Position numbers and translations under genes: made by a program | In this document: positions 9,262 to 17,801 of the stretch, piece after piece | Position numbering within the stretch: the first letter of the stretch is position 1 | Layout of the letters: every line of letters starts with the position of its first letter | Origin: Burkholderiales bacterium | GTDB lineage: Bacteria; Pseudomonadota; Gammaproteobacteria; Burkholderiales; Burkholderiaceae_C | Assembly: GCA_029268225.1 (NCBI GenBank) | Contig: JAJUGJ010000019.1 | Coordinates: 1-60,697, forward strand | DNA: 60,697 nt | Direction: 5' to 3' | Notes under the pieces: generated by a model | Databases searched by the model: none | What the model was told of the DNA's origin: nothing | Seen by the model: only the letters and a program-made list of their open reading frames with translations

Positions 9262-9371
9262 GGGCCTCCGATGGGCAGAGGCACCGGCTATGCGCCTCTG
9301 CATGCATGTTAGGCCGGAATCAGGCGTTTGGCGAGCCCTGGCTCACGTCTTGATACCTTGACGGGTGTTGC

Positions 9372-10145
9372 TCAGTGGTTCTGGCTGCCGCGGTGAGCCC
9401 AGGCTGTGGTGCGGGTCTCGACCAGCGAGAACAGCTCGTACATGATCATGGCCATGGCGCCGATGACGACCAGGCCTGCAAAAGCCAGGCCCATCTGCAT
9501 GGACGAGCCGGCGCTGATGAGCAGGTAACCGATGCCTTCGTTGGCAGCGGTCATCTCCGACACGGTGGTGCCGACGAAGGCCAGGGTGATGGCGACCTTG
9601 AGCGAGCCGTAGAAGTAGGGCAGGGAGCGCGGCAGGCCGACCTTCATCAGCACGTCCCAGCGCTTGGCGCCCAGCACGCGCAGCACGTCTTCCAGCTCGG
9701 GCTCCAGCGTGGCCAGGCCGGTGGCGATGTTGACCATGATGGGAAAGAAGCTGATGAGGAAGGCGGTGAGGATGGCCGGGCCGGGGCCGATGCCGAACCA
9801 CACCACCAGGATGGGGACGAAGGCCGCCTTGGGCAGGGCGTTGAAGGCGGTCATCAGCGGGTAGACGGCGGCGTAGGCCAGGCGCGAGCTTCCAATGAGA
9901 AAGCCCAGCAGCACGCCCACCACGATGGCGATGGCAAAGCCGGCCAGGGTCACCCACAGGGTGCGCCAGGCATGGCGCAGGATTTCGCTGTGAAACTCGA
10001 CCAGCTGCGACGCGATGCGGGCCGGGCTGGGGAAGATGAACTCGGAGACGTTGAGGGCCGAGCACAGCACCTGCCAGAGGATGAGCACCCCCAGCAGCAG
10101 CACCCAGGGCGCCCAGCGAGCTTGTTGTTTGGCGCTGAGTTTCAT
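9372..10145 (-). CDS. ABC transporter permease, SsuC/TauC/ThiX type
   Basis: A 257-residue inner-membrane permease with about six helices and the BPD_transp_1 coupling motif (EDVLRVLGAKRWDVLMKVGLP). The ATG at 10145 overlaps the ATPase stop by four bases (ATGA), which fixes the start; the longer open frame upstream is a shadow of the ATPase gene. It is the third gene of the operon: binding protein, ATPase, permease. Family members import sulfonates, nitrate, thiamine precursors, riboflavin or pyrimidine/hydantoin-type compounds. The shared TGTATACA operator in front of the operon suggests a purine- or ureide-related substrate. Confidence 0.88.
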   Translation of the reverse strand: MKLSAKQQARWAPWVLLLGVLILWQVLCSALNVSEFIFPSPARIASQLVEFHSEILRHAWRTLWVTLAGFAIAIVVGVLLGFLIGSSRLAYAAVYPLMTAFNALPKAAFVPILVVWFGIGPGPAILTAFLISFFPIMVNIATGLATLEPELEDVLRVLGAKRWDVLMKVGLPRSLPYFYGSLKVAITLAFVGTTVSEMTAANEGIGYLLISAGSSMQMGLAFAGLVVIGAMAMIMYELFSLVETRTTAWAHRGSQNH

Positions 10146-10969
10146 TGCGCGATCTCCGTGGTCGTCTGGATGGATGCAGGCTTGCGCATGGCGCCGATGT
10201 GGGCGCGCAACTCGTGCACGATGCCGGTGAACTCGGGGGTGTAGGTCACTTCCAGATCGCGGGGGCGGGGCAGCTCGATCTCGCGTTTGGCGAGGATGCG
10301 GCCGGGGCTCTTGCTCATCACGTAGACCGTGTCGGCCAGGAAGACGGCTTCGCGCAGGTCGTGCGTGACGAGGATGACGTTGAACTTCTGCGCCGCCTGC
10401 AGGTCGCGCAGGGCGCACCACAGCTCTTCGCGGGTGAAGGCGTCGAGCGCGCCGAAGGGCTCGTCGAGCAGCAGCATCTTGGGCTCGTGGATGAGGGCGC
10501 GGCAGATGCTGGCACGCTGCTGCATGCCGCCCGAGAGCTGCCAGGGGAACTTGTCTTCGTAGCCGCCCAGGCCCACGCTTTCAAGCAGGGCGCGGGCCTT
10601 GGCGGCGTATTCCTTGCGCTTGGCCTTGAAGCTGGAGCGGTAGGGCTCGACGATCTCGAGCGGCAGCAGCACGTTGTCGAGTGTGGTGCGCCAGGGCAGC
10701 AGCGACGGTGCCTGGAAAGCCATGCCGGTGATCTTGAGTGGCCCGGTTACGGGCTCGCCCCCGATCGTGATGTGGCCCTTGGTGGGCTGCTTCAGACCGG
10801 TGGTCAGCTTCATGAAGGTGGACTTGCCGCACCCGGAGGGGCCGACGATGGCCACGAACTCGCCCTCATCAATCTGCAGGTTCAGGTCTTCGACGGCGAA
10901 CTGTCCCTGCGCCCACAACTCATCGTTGTAGGCCAGCCAGACATTCTGAAAATCAACAAAGGCGCTCAT
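10142..10969 (-). CDS. ABC transporter ATPase, SsuB/TauB type
   Basis: A 275-residue ATPase with Walker A GPSGCGKSTFMK, signature LSGGMQQRASICRAL, Walker B MLLLDEPFGALD and H-loop VTHDLREAVFL. It energises import through the permease encoded by the next gene, with which it overlaps by four bases. The start is 30 bases downstream of the binding-protein stop. The C-terminal extension after the H-loop (RPRDLEVTYTPEF) is typical of the nitrate/sulfonate branch. Confidence 0.9.
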   Translation of the reverse strand: MSAFVDFQNVWLAYNDELWAQGQFAVEDLNLQIDEGEFVAIVGPSGCGKSTFMKLTTGLKQPTKGHITIGGEPVTGPLKITGMAFQAPSLLPWRTTLDNVLLPLEIVEPYRSSFKAKRKEYAAKARALLESVGLGGYEDKFPWQLSGGMQQRASICRALIHEPKMLLLDEPFGALDAFTREELWCALRDLQAAQKFNVILVTHDLREAVFLADTVYVMSKSPGRILAKREIELPRPRDLEVTYTPEFTGIVHELRAHIGAMRKPASIQTTTEIAQ

Positions 10970-10999
10970 GGCCCCTCCTCAGGTACAGCGTGCGCGGGT

Positions 11000-12055
11000 T
11001 TACTTCTTCGGGGGCAGGACGTTGAGTTCGGCCGCCGAAGGCAGGTAGGCCGAAGTCCAGACGGCGTCAGCGTTGACGCGGGTCTTGGTGGCGAAGGCGT
11101 CGCCCACCTGCGAGGCCATCAGGGCCAGACGGGGCAGCTTGACCTGACCGAAGCCTTCGGCACGCGCGTCGGGGCTGGCGATGACCTGCTCGATGGCCAT
11201 CTTCAGGCGGCGCTTTTCCAGCTCGACGTTGATGATGCCGTCGCGGGCCTTGACGTGCTCAATCGCGGCGTCGGGGTTGGCCAGGACTTCCTTGGTGCCC
11301 TTGGCGAAGGCCTTGAGGAAGGCTTTGACGGCGGCGGGGTTCTCCTTGAGGATTTTGGGCGAGGCGATGATGGCGTTGCCGTACAGCTTCACGCCGTGCA
11401 GGGCGTAGGGGAACATGACGATGTCGCCGGCCTTGGCGCCACGGGCTTCGAGGTTGAGCAGGCTGGTGAAGGAGAAGCCGGTGATGGCGTCGACGTCACC
11501 GCGTACCAGCATGGTTTCGCGCAGCGGTGGGTCCATGCTGACCCAGGTGGCGCCGCTGACCTTGTTGGCCTTGGCGAAGATGGGCCAGGCCTTGCGACCG
11601 GCATCGAACACCGGGGCACCGAGCTTCTTGCCCGCCAGGTCAGCCGGGGTCTGGATGCCGGACTTTTTGAGGGCGAAGACGGCGGCCGGGGTGTTGTTGT
11701 AGACCATCATGATGGCCACGGGCTTGTTGGGGGCGTCGGGGTTGTTGGCGTGGAACTCCATCAGCGCGGCGATGTCGGCAAGGCCCAGGTCGTATGAGCC
11801 CGAGGCGACGCGGGTGACGGTGCCGCCCGAGCCGTTGCCGGCATCCACGGTCACGTCCAGGCCCGCTTGCTTGAAGTAGCCCTTGGCCACAGGCTGCAGG
11901 AACAGGGCCGAGGGGCCTTCGAAGCGCCAGTCGAGCTGGAACTTGATGGGCGTTTGGGCGTGCACCGTGGTGGGGAGGCTCATGCCCCAGCTGAGTGCGG
12001 CCGCAGAGGCCACGGTGGCGAGCAGGGTGCGACGGGGGCGGGACGAGACGGTCAT
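11000..12055 (-). CDS. NMT1/SsuA-type periplasmic substrate-binding protein
   Basis: A 351-residue periplasmic binding protein. A twin-arginine-like basic start (SSRPRR) and a hydrophobic stretch ending in TTVHA form the export signal. The mature part starts IKFQLDWRFEGPSALFL and contains GGTVTRVASGSYDLGLADI, typical of the NMT1/THI5-like fold. The ATG at 12055 is preferred over an upstream TTG because a CTGGAG ribosome site precedes it. It heads a three-gene import operon. A perfect 12-base palindrome containing TGTATACA lies 26 bases upstream; the same element precedes gntR/hiuH and the purine BMP gene, so a purine, ureide or hydantoin-like substrate is likely but unproven. Confidence 0.86.
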   Translation of the reverse strand: MTVSSRPRRTLLATVASAAALSWGMSLPTTVHAQTPIKFQLDWRFEGPSALFLQPVAKGYFKQAGLDVTVDAGNGSGGTVTRVASGSYDLGLADIAALMEFHANNPDAPNKPVAIMMVYNNTPAAVFALKKSGIQTPADLAGKKLGAPVFDAGRKAWPIFAKANKVSGATWVSMDPPLRETMLVRGDVDAITGFSFTSLLNLEARGAKAGDIVMFPYALHGVKLYGNAIIASPKILKENPAAVKAFLKAFAKGTKEVLANPDAAIEHVKARDGIINVELEKRRLKMAIEQVIASPDARAEGFGQVKLPRLALMASQVGDAFATKTRVNADAVWTSAYLPSAAELNVLPPKK

Positions 12056-12071
12056 GGGGCGGACTCCAGCG

Positions 12072-12092
12072 AGTGACAAAACTGTATACAGT
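12072..12092 (-). promoter_or_regulatory. Putative GntR operator upstream of the NMT1-type ABC operon
   Basis: Read on the minus strand the site is CTGTATACAGTTTTGTCA inside a perfect palindrome ACTGTATACAGT (12081-12092). Sites 25184-25197 and 46371-46388 share TGTATACA-R-Y-TTTG. The TATACA part also resembles a -10 box, so the operator may overlap the promoter; the ATG is 17-26 bases downstream. Confidence 0.6.
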
Positions 12093-12147
12093 CCTGTCAG
12101 CGAGATTCGTGCCAGTCCATTTCAGGGGGATCGGCTCTGGGCTGTCG

Positions 12148-12176
12148 TCGTGAGAGGGGTGCGGGCCGCCTAGAAT
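12148..12176 (+). promoter_or_regulatory. Possible sigma-70 promoter of psd
   Basis: TAGAAT at 12171-12176 is a good -10 box; TCGTGA at 12148-12153, 17 bases upstream, is a weak -35 box. The predicted leader to the GTG start is about 25 bases. It lies back to back with the ABC operon operator. Confidence 0.35.
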
Positions 12177-12207
12177 GCGACCCTTGTTGTTTGAACGGGG
12201 TGGACGC

Positions 12208-13053
12208 GTGTCGGATCGTCTTTTTGTCTTGTCTCAGTACGTGTTGCCCAAGCAGGCCTTGACCGCTTTGGCGGGTGTGGGTGCCTCGGCGCGCGGTGGT
12301 GCGCTGACCACGCGTTTCATCCGCTGGTTCGTGGGCCGCTATGGCGTGAACATGGCCGAGGCGGCCAATCCGGACATCGCCAGCTATCCCACGTTCAACG
12401 AGTTCTTCTCACGGCCTTTGAAGCCGGGCGCACGGCCCTTGGCCGATGCCAACCTGATCAGCCCGGTGGATGGCGCCATCAGCCAGTTCGGGCCGATTCG
12501 CCGTGACCAGATCTTCCAGGCCAAGGGGCACGATTACTCGACCACCACGCTGGTGGGCGGGGACGCGCAACTGGCCCAGCGCTTTGAAGACGGGCACTTT
12601 GCGACGCTGTACCTGAGCCCCAAGGACTACCACCGCATCCACATGCCCTGCGATGGGCGCTTGACGCGGATGATTTATGTGCCGGGCGACCTGTTCTCGG
12701 TGAACCCGGCGACGGCCCGTGGCGTGCCCGGCCTGTTCGCGCGCAACGAGCGGGTGGTGTGCGTGTTCGAGTCGGAACAAGGCCCGTTTGTGCTGACCCT
12801 GGTGGGCGCGACCATCGTGGGCAGCATGGCCACGGTATGGCACGGCGTGGTGAACCCGCCGCGCAGCAAGCAGGTGCGCGAGTGGCGCTATGACGACCAG
12901 CAGATCGTCCTGAAGAAGGGCGAAGAGATGGGGCGCTTCCTGCTGGGCTCTACGGTGGTGATGCTCTTCCCCAAGGGCGATTTGCGCTTCAACCCCGCGT
13001 GGGCGCCGGCTGGTGCGATCCGCATGGGTGAGGCGATGGCGCAGCGCGGCTGA
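12208..13053 (+). CDS. psd: Phosphatidylserine decarboxylase proenzyme
   Basis: A 281-residue membrane-associated enzyme that makes phosphatidylethanolamine from phosphatidylserine. It cleaves itself to form a pyruvoyl cofactor: the LGST cleavage motif is in RFLLGSTVVMLFP near residue 255. Other family blocks are YPTFNEFFSRPLKPGARP, SPVDGAISQFG, TLYLSPKDYHRIHMPCDG, YVPGDLFSVN and LFARNERVVC. The open frame starts 33 bases earlier, but alignment with the usual N-terminus (S-x-x-LF-x-LSQYVLPK) and a GGGTGGA ribosome site favour the GTG at 12208. Probably a single-gene unit. Confidence 0.93.
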   Translation: MSDRLFVLSQYVLPKQALTALAGVGASARGGALTTRFIRWFVGRYGVNMAEAANPDIASYPTFNEFFSRPLKPGARPLADANLISPVDGAISQFGPIRRDQIFQAKGHDYSTTTLVGGDAQLAQRFEDGHFATLYLSPKDYHRIHMPCDGRLTRMIYVPGDLFSVNPATARGVPGLFARNERVVCVFESEQGPFVLTLVGATIVGSMATVWHGVVNPPRSKQVREWRYDDQQIVLKKGEEMGRFLLGSTVVMLFPKGDLRFNPAWAPAGAIRMGEAMAQRG

Positions 13054-13139
13054 TTGGGGCAGCCTCTGTGGCACCGAGGGGCGCGAGGCTCCTGCGGTGC
13101 AGGCGTGAGGCCGCCTCTACGGCTGCCTCCGTCTTTGCC

Positions 13140-13931
13140 TCAGTAGACTTCGACCGGGTCCTGCAGGATGAAGAGGCAGTCTTCCGGGTGACTGTTGACC
13201 ATGGCGTGGCTGGCATCTTCGATGTCGTAGCGGCTGCTGATGGGCAGTTCGCTGTCGAGGTGGTTGGCGATGGCGTGGGCCACTTCGTTGGAGCGCGTGC
13301 CGCAGACGATGCGGGTGGGGATCTCCAACTGCGCGAGTTCGTCGCGCGTGTGGCGGATCTGGGTGCACAGGTCCCAGTGGCGCAGGTTGTTGGCGGTGAG
13401 CGGCGCCATCATGTCTTTGACGAAGGCGGGTAGGGCTTCGAACTCGTTGCCACCGCCCCAGAAGTCGATGACCTGCCCGCAGGCGTAGGGCACCTGATTG
13501 GCCGCGTCCTGGCGGTAGCGCTGCAGGAAAGCATCGACCTGGGCCAGCATGTCGGCGTCGCCCATGGTGTCCAGCACCCAGGTGGCGACGGGCTCAAACA
13601 AGGTCAGTTCGCGAATCGGCAGGGAGCCTTTGAGGGCTTGGGACAGGGCCACCACGCCGCCGTAGGAGTGGCCGACCAAGTGGATGGGCTCGTCGGTGAG
13701 CGAACGCACCACGTCTTCGATGAGCTTCAGCTCGGTCTCGATGGTGGGGGCATCGAAGTCTTGCGGATCGGGCGTGCCGCAGTGTCCGGGCAGCTTGATG
13801 GCGATGCAGGTGTGCTGGGCCGACAGCTGCTCGATCATCTTCTTCCAGGTGGACGTGGTGGCGTAGGAGCCGTGCACGAAGACGATGGGGGAGCCGGAGC
13901 CAGTGAGCTGGTAATGATCGGACAGGAGCAT
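13140..13931 (-). CDS. Alpha/beta hydrolase
   Basis: A 263-residue soluble alpha/beta hydrolase. Oxyanion region FVHGSYATTSTW, nucleophile elbow LVGHSYGG (Ser89), aspartate region RIVCGTRSNEVA and histidine in EDASHAMVNS are visible. The track of open codons continues upstream into the flavodoxin-like gene on the other strand, so I place the start at the ATG at 13931. Substrate unknown; single-gene unit divergent from the flavodoxin-like gene across 88 bases. Confidence 0.82.
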   Translation of the reverse strand: MLLSDHYQLTGSGSPIVFVHGSYATTSTWKKMIEQLSAQHTCIAIKLPGHCGTPDPQDFDAPTIETELKLIEDVVRSLTDEPIHLVGHSYGGVVALSQALKGSLPIRELTLFEPVATWVLDTMGDADMLAQVDAFLQRYRQDAANQVPYACGQVIDFWGGGNEFEALPAFVKDMMAPLTANNLRHWDLCTQIRHTRDELAQLEIPTRIVCGTRSNEVAHAIANHLDSELPISSRYDIEDASHAMVNSHPEDCLFILQDPVEVY

Positions 13932-14019
13932 GAGACTGAGGCGAGAGGGGCGAAATGGCGAATCTGAACCTTTGAGTCTATGCTGTGAACCTGCCCGCAG
14001 CCAAGCCCCTCTGCCCGCC

Positions 14020-14517
14020 ATGTCCGTGAAGACTTTGTTGATCGTGTACCACTCGCTGACCGATGGCACGCGCCAGATGGCCGAGGCGGTGCGCGCGGGG
14101 GCGGCCGCGGAGGCCGAGGTGACGGTGCGGATGCTGCATGCTTCGCAGGCGGGGCCGGATGACGTGCTGGCTGCCGATGGGCTGGTGTTCGCGACGCCGG
14201 AGAACCTGGCGGCCATCAGCGGGCAGCTCAAGGATTTTTTTGACCGCAGCTATTACCCGGTGCTCGACCGCGTCAATGGGCGGGCGTATGCCAGCCTGAT
14301 CTGTGCGGGCAGTGACGGACACAACGCGGCGCGCCAGATCGAGCGCATCGCGACGGGCTGGCGCTTGAAGGCCGTGGCCGAGCCGGTGATTGTGTGCACG
14401 CATGCGCAGACGCCGGAGGCCATTCTGGCGCCCAAGCAGATTGCGCCCGAGGAGCTGGAGCGCTGCCGGGCGCTGGGTGAGGCGATGGCCGCGGGGCTGG
14501 CGCTGGGGGTGTTCTGA
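14020..14517 (+). CDS. Flavodoxin-like FMN protein
   Basis: A 165-residue protein with the flavodoxin fold. The FMN phosphate loop is YHSLTDGTRQMAEAV at the N-terminus, and TPENLAAISGQLKDFFDRSYYP matches the segment that covers the flavin ring in WrbA/NADPH-dependent FMN reductase relatives. The start is the ATG before SVKTLLIVYHS; the longer frame upstream has no ribosome site. Redox partner unknown. It is convergent with the pseudouridine synthase gene, with one base between the stop codons. Confidence 0.78.
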   Translation: MSVKTLLIVYHSLTDGTRQMAEAVRAGAAAEAEVTVRMLHASQAGPDDVLAADGLVFATPENLAAISGQLKDFFDRSYYPVLDRVNGRAYASLICAGSDGHNAARQIERIATGWRLKAVAEPVIVCTHAQTPEAILAPKQIAPEELERCRALGEAMAAGLALGVF

Positions 14518-14518
14518 A

Positions 14519-15460
14519 TCAGTCGGCCAGCGTGTCGACGATGTCCAGGCTCAGGCGCCGGGGGCTTTCAAAGACGCGTTCTTGCCCCGTGATGGGGTCG
14601 GTGAAGGCCAGGGTGCGGGCCAGCAGTTGCAGCGGACTGCTGAAGTCGGGAGGCACCTCGGGTGGCAAGGCGGGTTGCAGTTCCGGGTAGATCTGGTCGT
14701 GCAGGATGGGGATGCCGAGCGCGTTCAGGTGGGCGCGCAACTGGTGTTTCTGGCCCGTGACGGGCAGCAGGCGATAGTGAGCCCAGCGGCCCCGCGCTTC
14801 GATCAACTCGATGGCGGTTTCTGCGTTGGGCTCGCCCTCGACCTCGTGCATGGCCATGAAGCGTTCGCTCTCGGCCAGGCGGCTGCGGTACACGAGGGGC
14901 AGGTTCAGGTCGGCCCGCCAGGGGGCGATGGCTTCGTAGGTCTTGCGCACGGCCTTGTCGCGGAACAGGGCTTGGTAGGCGTGGCGCGTGTGGGGCTGGA
15001 TGGTGAAGCCGACCAGGCCGGCGGTTTCACGGTCGATGCGGTGCATGGGCACCAGGGTGTCGATGCCCAGCTTGCGTTTCAGGCGCACCAGCAGCGTTTC
15101 TTGCAGGTAACGGCCCTTGGGCGTGACAGGCAGGAAGTGCGGCTTGTCGGCGATGACCAGGAAGTCGTCCTGAAAGACCACGGTTTCGTCGAACGGCACC
15201 GGGTGCTCGAAGGGCAGAGCGCGCCAGTAGTAAAGCTTGGTCTGCGGGCGGTAAGGCGCGTCGGGCGGGATGGGCTGGCCTTGCAGGTCGAGTACCTCGC
15301 CCTGGCTCATGCGCTGAGCCCAGTCCGCACGCGAGACGGCCGGGATGCGCTCGCTCAGGAAGTCAAGCACCGTGGCCCAAGGGCCGCTGGGCAGCGCCAC
15401 GGTGCTGGGGCTGACACCGTTTCGCGTGGGCGGGGTGTAGTCAGACTTGGGGCGCGACAT
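14519..15460 (-). CDS. RluA-family pseudouridine synthase
   Basis: A 313-residue RNA-modifying enzyme that isomerises uridine to pseudouridine. The catalytic motif is MHRIDRETAGLVGF, with Asp in HRIDR; the RluA-type closing motif VTGQKHQLRAHLNALGIPILHDQIYP is also present. The ATG at 15460 lies 20 bases inside the 3' end of the HipA-like gene, so the two are translationally overlapped on the same strand. The protein has an N-terminal extension of about 80 residues before the catalytic domain, as in the RluA-3 branch. Target RNA position cannot be assigned. Confidence 0.88.
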   Translation of the reverse strand: MSRPKSDYTPPTRNGVSPSTVALPSGPWATVLDFLSERIPAVSRADWAQRMSQGEVLDLQGQPIPPDAPYRPQTKLYYWRALPFEHPVPFDETVVFQDDFLVIADKPHFLPVTPKGRYLQETLLVRLKRKLGIDTLVPMHRIDRETAGLVGFTIQPHTRHAYQALFRDKAVRKTYEAIAPWRADLNLPLVYRSRLAESERFMAMHEVEGEPNAETAIELIEARGRWAHYRLLPVTGQKHQLRAHLNALGIPILHDQIYPELQPALPPEVPPDFSSPLQLLARTLAFTDPITGQERVFESPRRLSLDIVDTLAD

Positions 15461-16832
15461 GCTCAAGGGTGCGCGCGTTGGCGTCGCACTGTTCGCGGAA
15501 CGGGGCGCTGATGCGTGGGTCGGCCGCGGCGCTGCGCCAGAAGGCCTGAGCGGCCAGACAGGCGGTTTGCCAGTGCGCGCGCTGATGGGGCAGGGGCCAC
15601 TCAGGTTGATAAACACGCGGGGGCACCTCGCCGCCGGGCAAGGGGGCATACATCATGGGCAACATGTCGTAGGCGGGCGCCAGTTGCAGCGACGGGCCAG
15701 GCACAAAGCTGAGGTTGCCCAGGTGCATGTCGGTGTTGCCGATCAGGCGGCCGAACCACCACAGCAAGGTGATGCGCTCGGCGTCTTGTTGGGACAGGAG
15801 CTTGAGCGCCACGAGGCGAGCGGCGAGCACGGGCCATTCCGTGCTGCGTTCGCCCAGGAAAGCGCCTTGCAGGCAGTCGAGGCTGCTCAGGCGGCTGCGG
15901 CCCCATTCCCCGTGGCGATCGAAGCGTTCCAGCTCCAGGAAGGTGCGACCGGCGTGTTGCACGATGCGGCTGCGTGCGCTGTGCAGGCCGGGCAACGTGG
16001 CTGATTGGGCGAGGGCGAGGTGCTCGCACACCAGTAAATCAGACCATCGGGTGACGGCGGGCGAGGTGTCGGCGCCCGAGAACTTCACCAGCACGTGCGG
16101 CGTGAGGCTGCCCGGCAGGGTGCGGCGTGCGGCGAATTTCGGGAACTCACCGGCCGCACTGGAGCCGGCCACGCCACTGGCGAGGGCGTCTTCGGCCAGC
16201 TGTGCATAGCTGGGCCCGATGGCGTCTTCGTCCAAAGGTGCGGTGATGTCTTGATGGGCCTGCTGCCACAGCGCGCAGGCCGTCTCCCCCAGGATCAGGT
16301 TACCGCTGAGGTCGTGGCCGCGTTGGCGCAGCACATGGAGGATGTCGTCGTCACTCCATTCGTTGGGCGCGGCGGGCACACCCAGGTGGCGGTGCTCGGC
16401 ACGCGCGAACTGGCGGCCCATGTAGCCCTGAGGGCGCATGTCATAGAGTGGGTAGGGCAGGCCGTCCCACCAGCCGTCGCGGGCCTCGTCGGGCAGGGGC
16501 CAGGGCGGGTGACCGGCCGGCAGGTTCAGGTGCAGGCAGCTGCCTTGGGGGTGCAGGGCGGCCAGGGTGCCGATTTGCTCGATGCGGCCTGCGTGGTTGA
16601 CCTCGTACAGCGGCAGATCTTGCAGGTCGCCGCGCAAGGGGCGACGCAGGGCGTAGCGGGTGCGACGGGCCTTGCCAGCGCTCACGATGTGCGAGGCGTG
16701 TGTCAGCAGGACCCGGTGCAAGGTGGGCACACTCACGCCCAACTTCGCAGCCAGGTCGGGCGCGCTGATGCCGGGGTGTCGGCCGAGGACGCTGAGCAGT
16801 TGATCGCGTGCCGCTTGCAGTGGGGGAGGCAT
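15441..16832 (-). CDS. YjjJ-like HipA-family serine/threonine kinase with fused N-terminal HTH
   Basis: A 463-residue HipA-fold protein that carries its own DNA-binding domain at the N-terminus (residues about 5-60, GISAPDLAAKLGVSVPTLHRVL) instead of a separate HipB antitoxin gene. Kinase features: Ser-containing loop GSSAAGEFPK (223-232), ATP lysine in LVKFSG (Lys250), ERFDRHG (302-308), catalytic NTDMHLGN (366-373, Asp368 and Asn373) and PAYDMLPM. E. coli YjjJ has the same architecture. No hipB-like gene lies upstream. It overlaps the RluA-type gene by 20 bases. The region upstream of the start is much more AT-rich than its surroundings. Confidence 0.85.
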   Translation of the reverse strand: MPPPLQAARDQLLSVLGRHPGISAPDLAAKLGVSVPTLHRVLLTHASHIVSAGKARRTRYALRRPLRGDLQDLPLYEVNHAGRIEQIGTLAALHPQGSCLHLNLPAGHPPWPLPDEARDGWWDGLPYPLYDMRPQGYMGRQFARAEHRHLGVPAAPNEWSDDDILHVLRQRGHDLSGNLILGETACALWQQAHQDITAPLDEDAIGPSYAQLAEDALASGVAGSSAAGEFPKFAARRTLPGSLTPHVLVKFSGADTSPAVTRWSDLLVCEHLALAQSATLPGLHSARSRIVQHAGRTFLELERFDRHGEWGRSRLSSLDCLQGAFLGERSTEWPVLAARLVALKLLSQQDAERITLLWWFGRLIGNTDMHLGNLSFVPGPSLQLAPAYDMLPMMYAPLPGGEVPPRVYQPEWPLPHQRAHWQTACLAAQAFWRSAAADPRISAPFREQCDANARTLEHVAPQV

Positions 16833-16923
16833 GGCCGGCGCCGTCAGGTAATAGTTGAAATGATCATTGAGAAGATTCTATGTCTTCTTGTTCAATCAAA
16901 TCAATCACTTGTGAGGATTGGCT
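16833..16923. other. AT-rich promoter region between hipA-like gene and trhO
   Basis: About 90 bases that are clearly richer in A and T than the flanking coding DNA. They hold the promoter of the YjjJ-like gene and the 3' end of trhO. The repeat ATCAAATCAATCA is visible near 16898; I see no clean terminator hairpin. Confidence 0.5.
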
Positions 16924-17790
16924 TTACTTTGTTGAGATCTTTCTGATCGACTTCGGATTGACCGAATCCAGCCGGTGCGCCCGCTCCAGTCGCCAGGCCT
17001 CGTCGGGGCTGTCGTTGTAGACCTCGTCGGCGGTGGTGGACGTTTCCTGTAGCTTCGTGTCGATGGCGATGCGGTTGTCGAACACGAAGCACTCGCCTTG
17101 CCAGTCGCGGTCGGCGTCGGGCAGGGACTGGAAGAAGTTGAGGATGCCGCCGTCGAGCTGGTAGACGTCCAACCCCAGGTTTTCCATCCACATGGCGGTT
17201 TTCTCGCAGCGGATGCCGCCGGTGCAGTACATGGCGACCTTCTTGCCTTCGGCCTTCCATTGCTCGGCGTGGGCCTGCACGTAGCTGGGGAAGTCGCGGA
17301 AGTTGTCGACCTGAGGGTCGATGGCATCGCGAAAGCGGCCCAGGCGGTATTCGAAGCTGTTGCGGTTGTCGATGACGACGACGTTGTCCTGGGCCATCAG
17401 CTGGCGCCAGGCCTGGGGGCTGAGGTGGCGGCTGCGGTCTGGGTTGGGGGCGACGCCGGTGACGCCCGGCACGCCAAGGGCCACGATCTCGTCCTTCTTG
17501 TGCACGCGCACTTTCCAGAAAGGCGGCGTGTCGCACGCGCTGTGCTTGAAGGTGATGTGCTGAAAGTGGCCGTCCAGACGCGGGTCGGTACGCAGGGCGT
17601 GTTCAAACGCAACGATCCGGTCGGCCGAGGCAGCCAGGGCGCCGCTGATGCCTTCGCGCGCGACCAGCACGCTGCCCGTCAAGGGCTCGACCAGTTCGCG
17701 CACGATGGCGACCACCGCATCGGGGTCGGGCAGGTCAGCGAACTGGTAGAAGGAGGTGTGAACGAGGGCTTCGGCAGGCGTGTCGGGCAT
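16924..17790 (-). CDS. trhO: tRNA uridine(34) hydroxylase TrhO (rhodanese family)
   Basis: A 288-residue protein of the YceA/TrhO family, which adds a hydroxyl group to uridine 34 of tRNA using molecular oxygen. After an N-terminal domain (EALVHTSFYQFADL, LVAREGISGALA) comes a rhodanese domain with the family's cysteine motif CTGGIRCEKTAMW (Cys189 and Cys195) and VYQLDGGILNFF. The open frame extends 600 bases upstream, but that part is a shadow of the MFS gene; the ATG at 17790 gives the normal family length. It is 11 bases downstream of the MFS transporter gene and probably co-transcribed. Confidence 0.92.
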   Translation of the reverse strand: MPDTPAEALVHTSFYQFADLPDPDAVVAIVRELVEPLTGSVLVAREGISGALAASADRIVAFEHALRTDPRLDGHFQHITFKHSACDTPPFWKVRVHKKDEIVALGVPGVTGVAPNPDRSRHLSPQAWRQLMAQDNVVVIDNRNSFEYRLGRFRDAIDPQVDNFRDFPSYVQAHAEQWKAEGKKVAMYCTGGIRCEKTAMWMENLGLDVYQLDGGILNFFQSLPDADRDWQGECFVFDNRIAIDTKLQETSTTADEVYNDSPDEAWRLERAHRLDSVNPKSIRKISTK

Positions 17791-17801
17791 GGGCGCGATT
17801 A

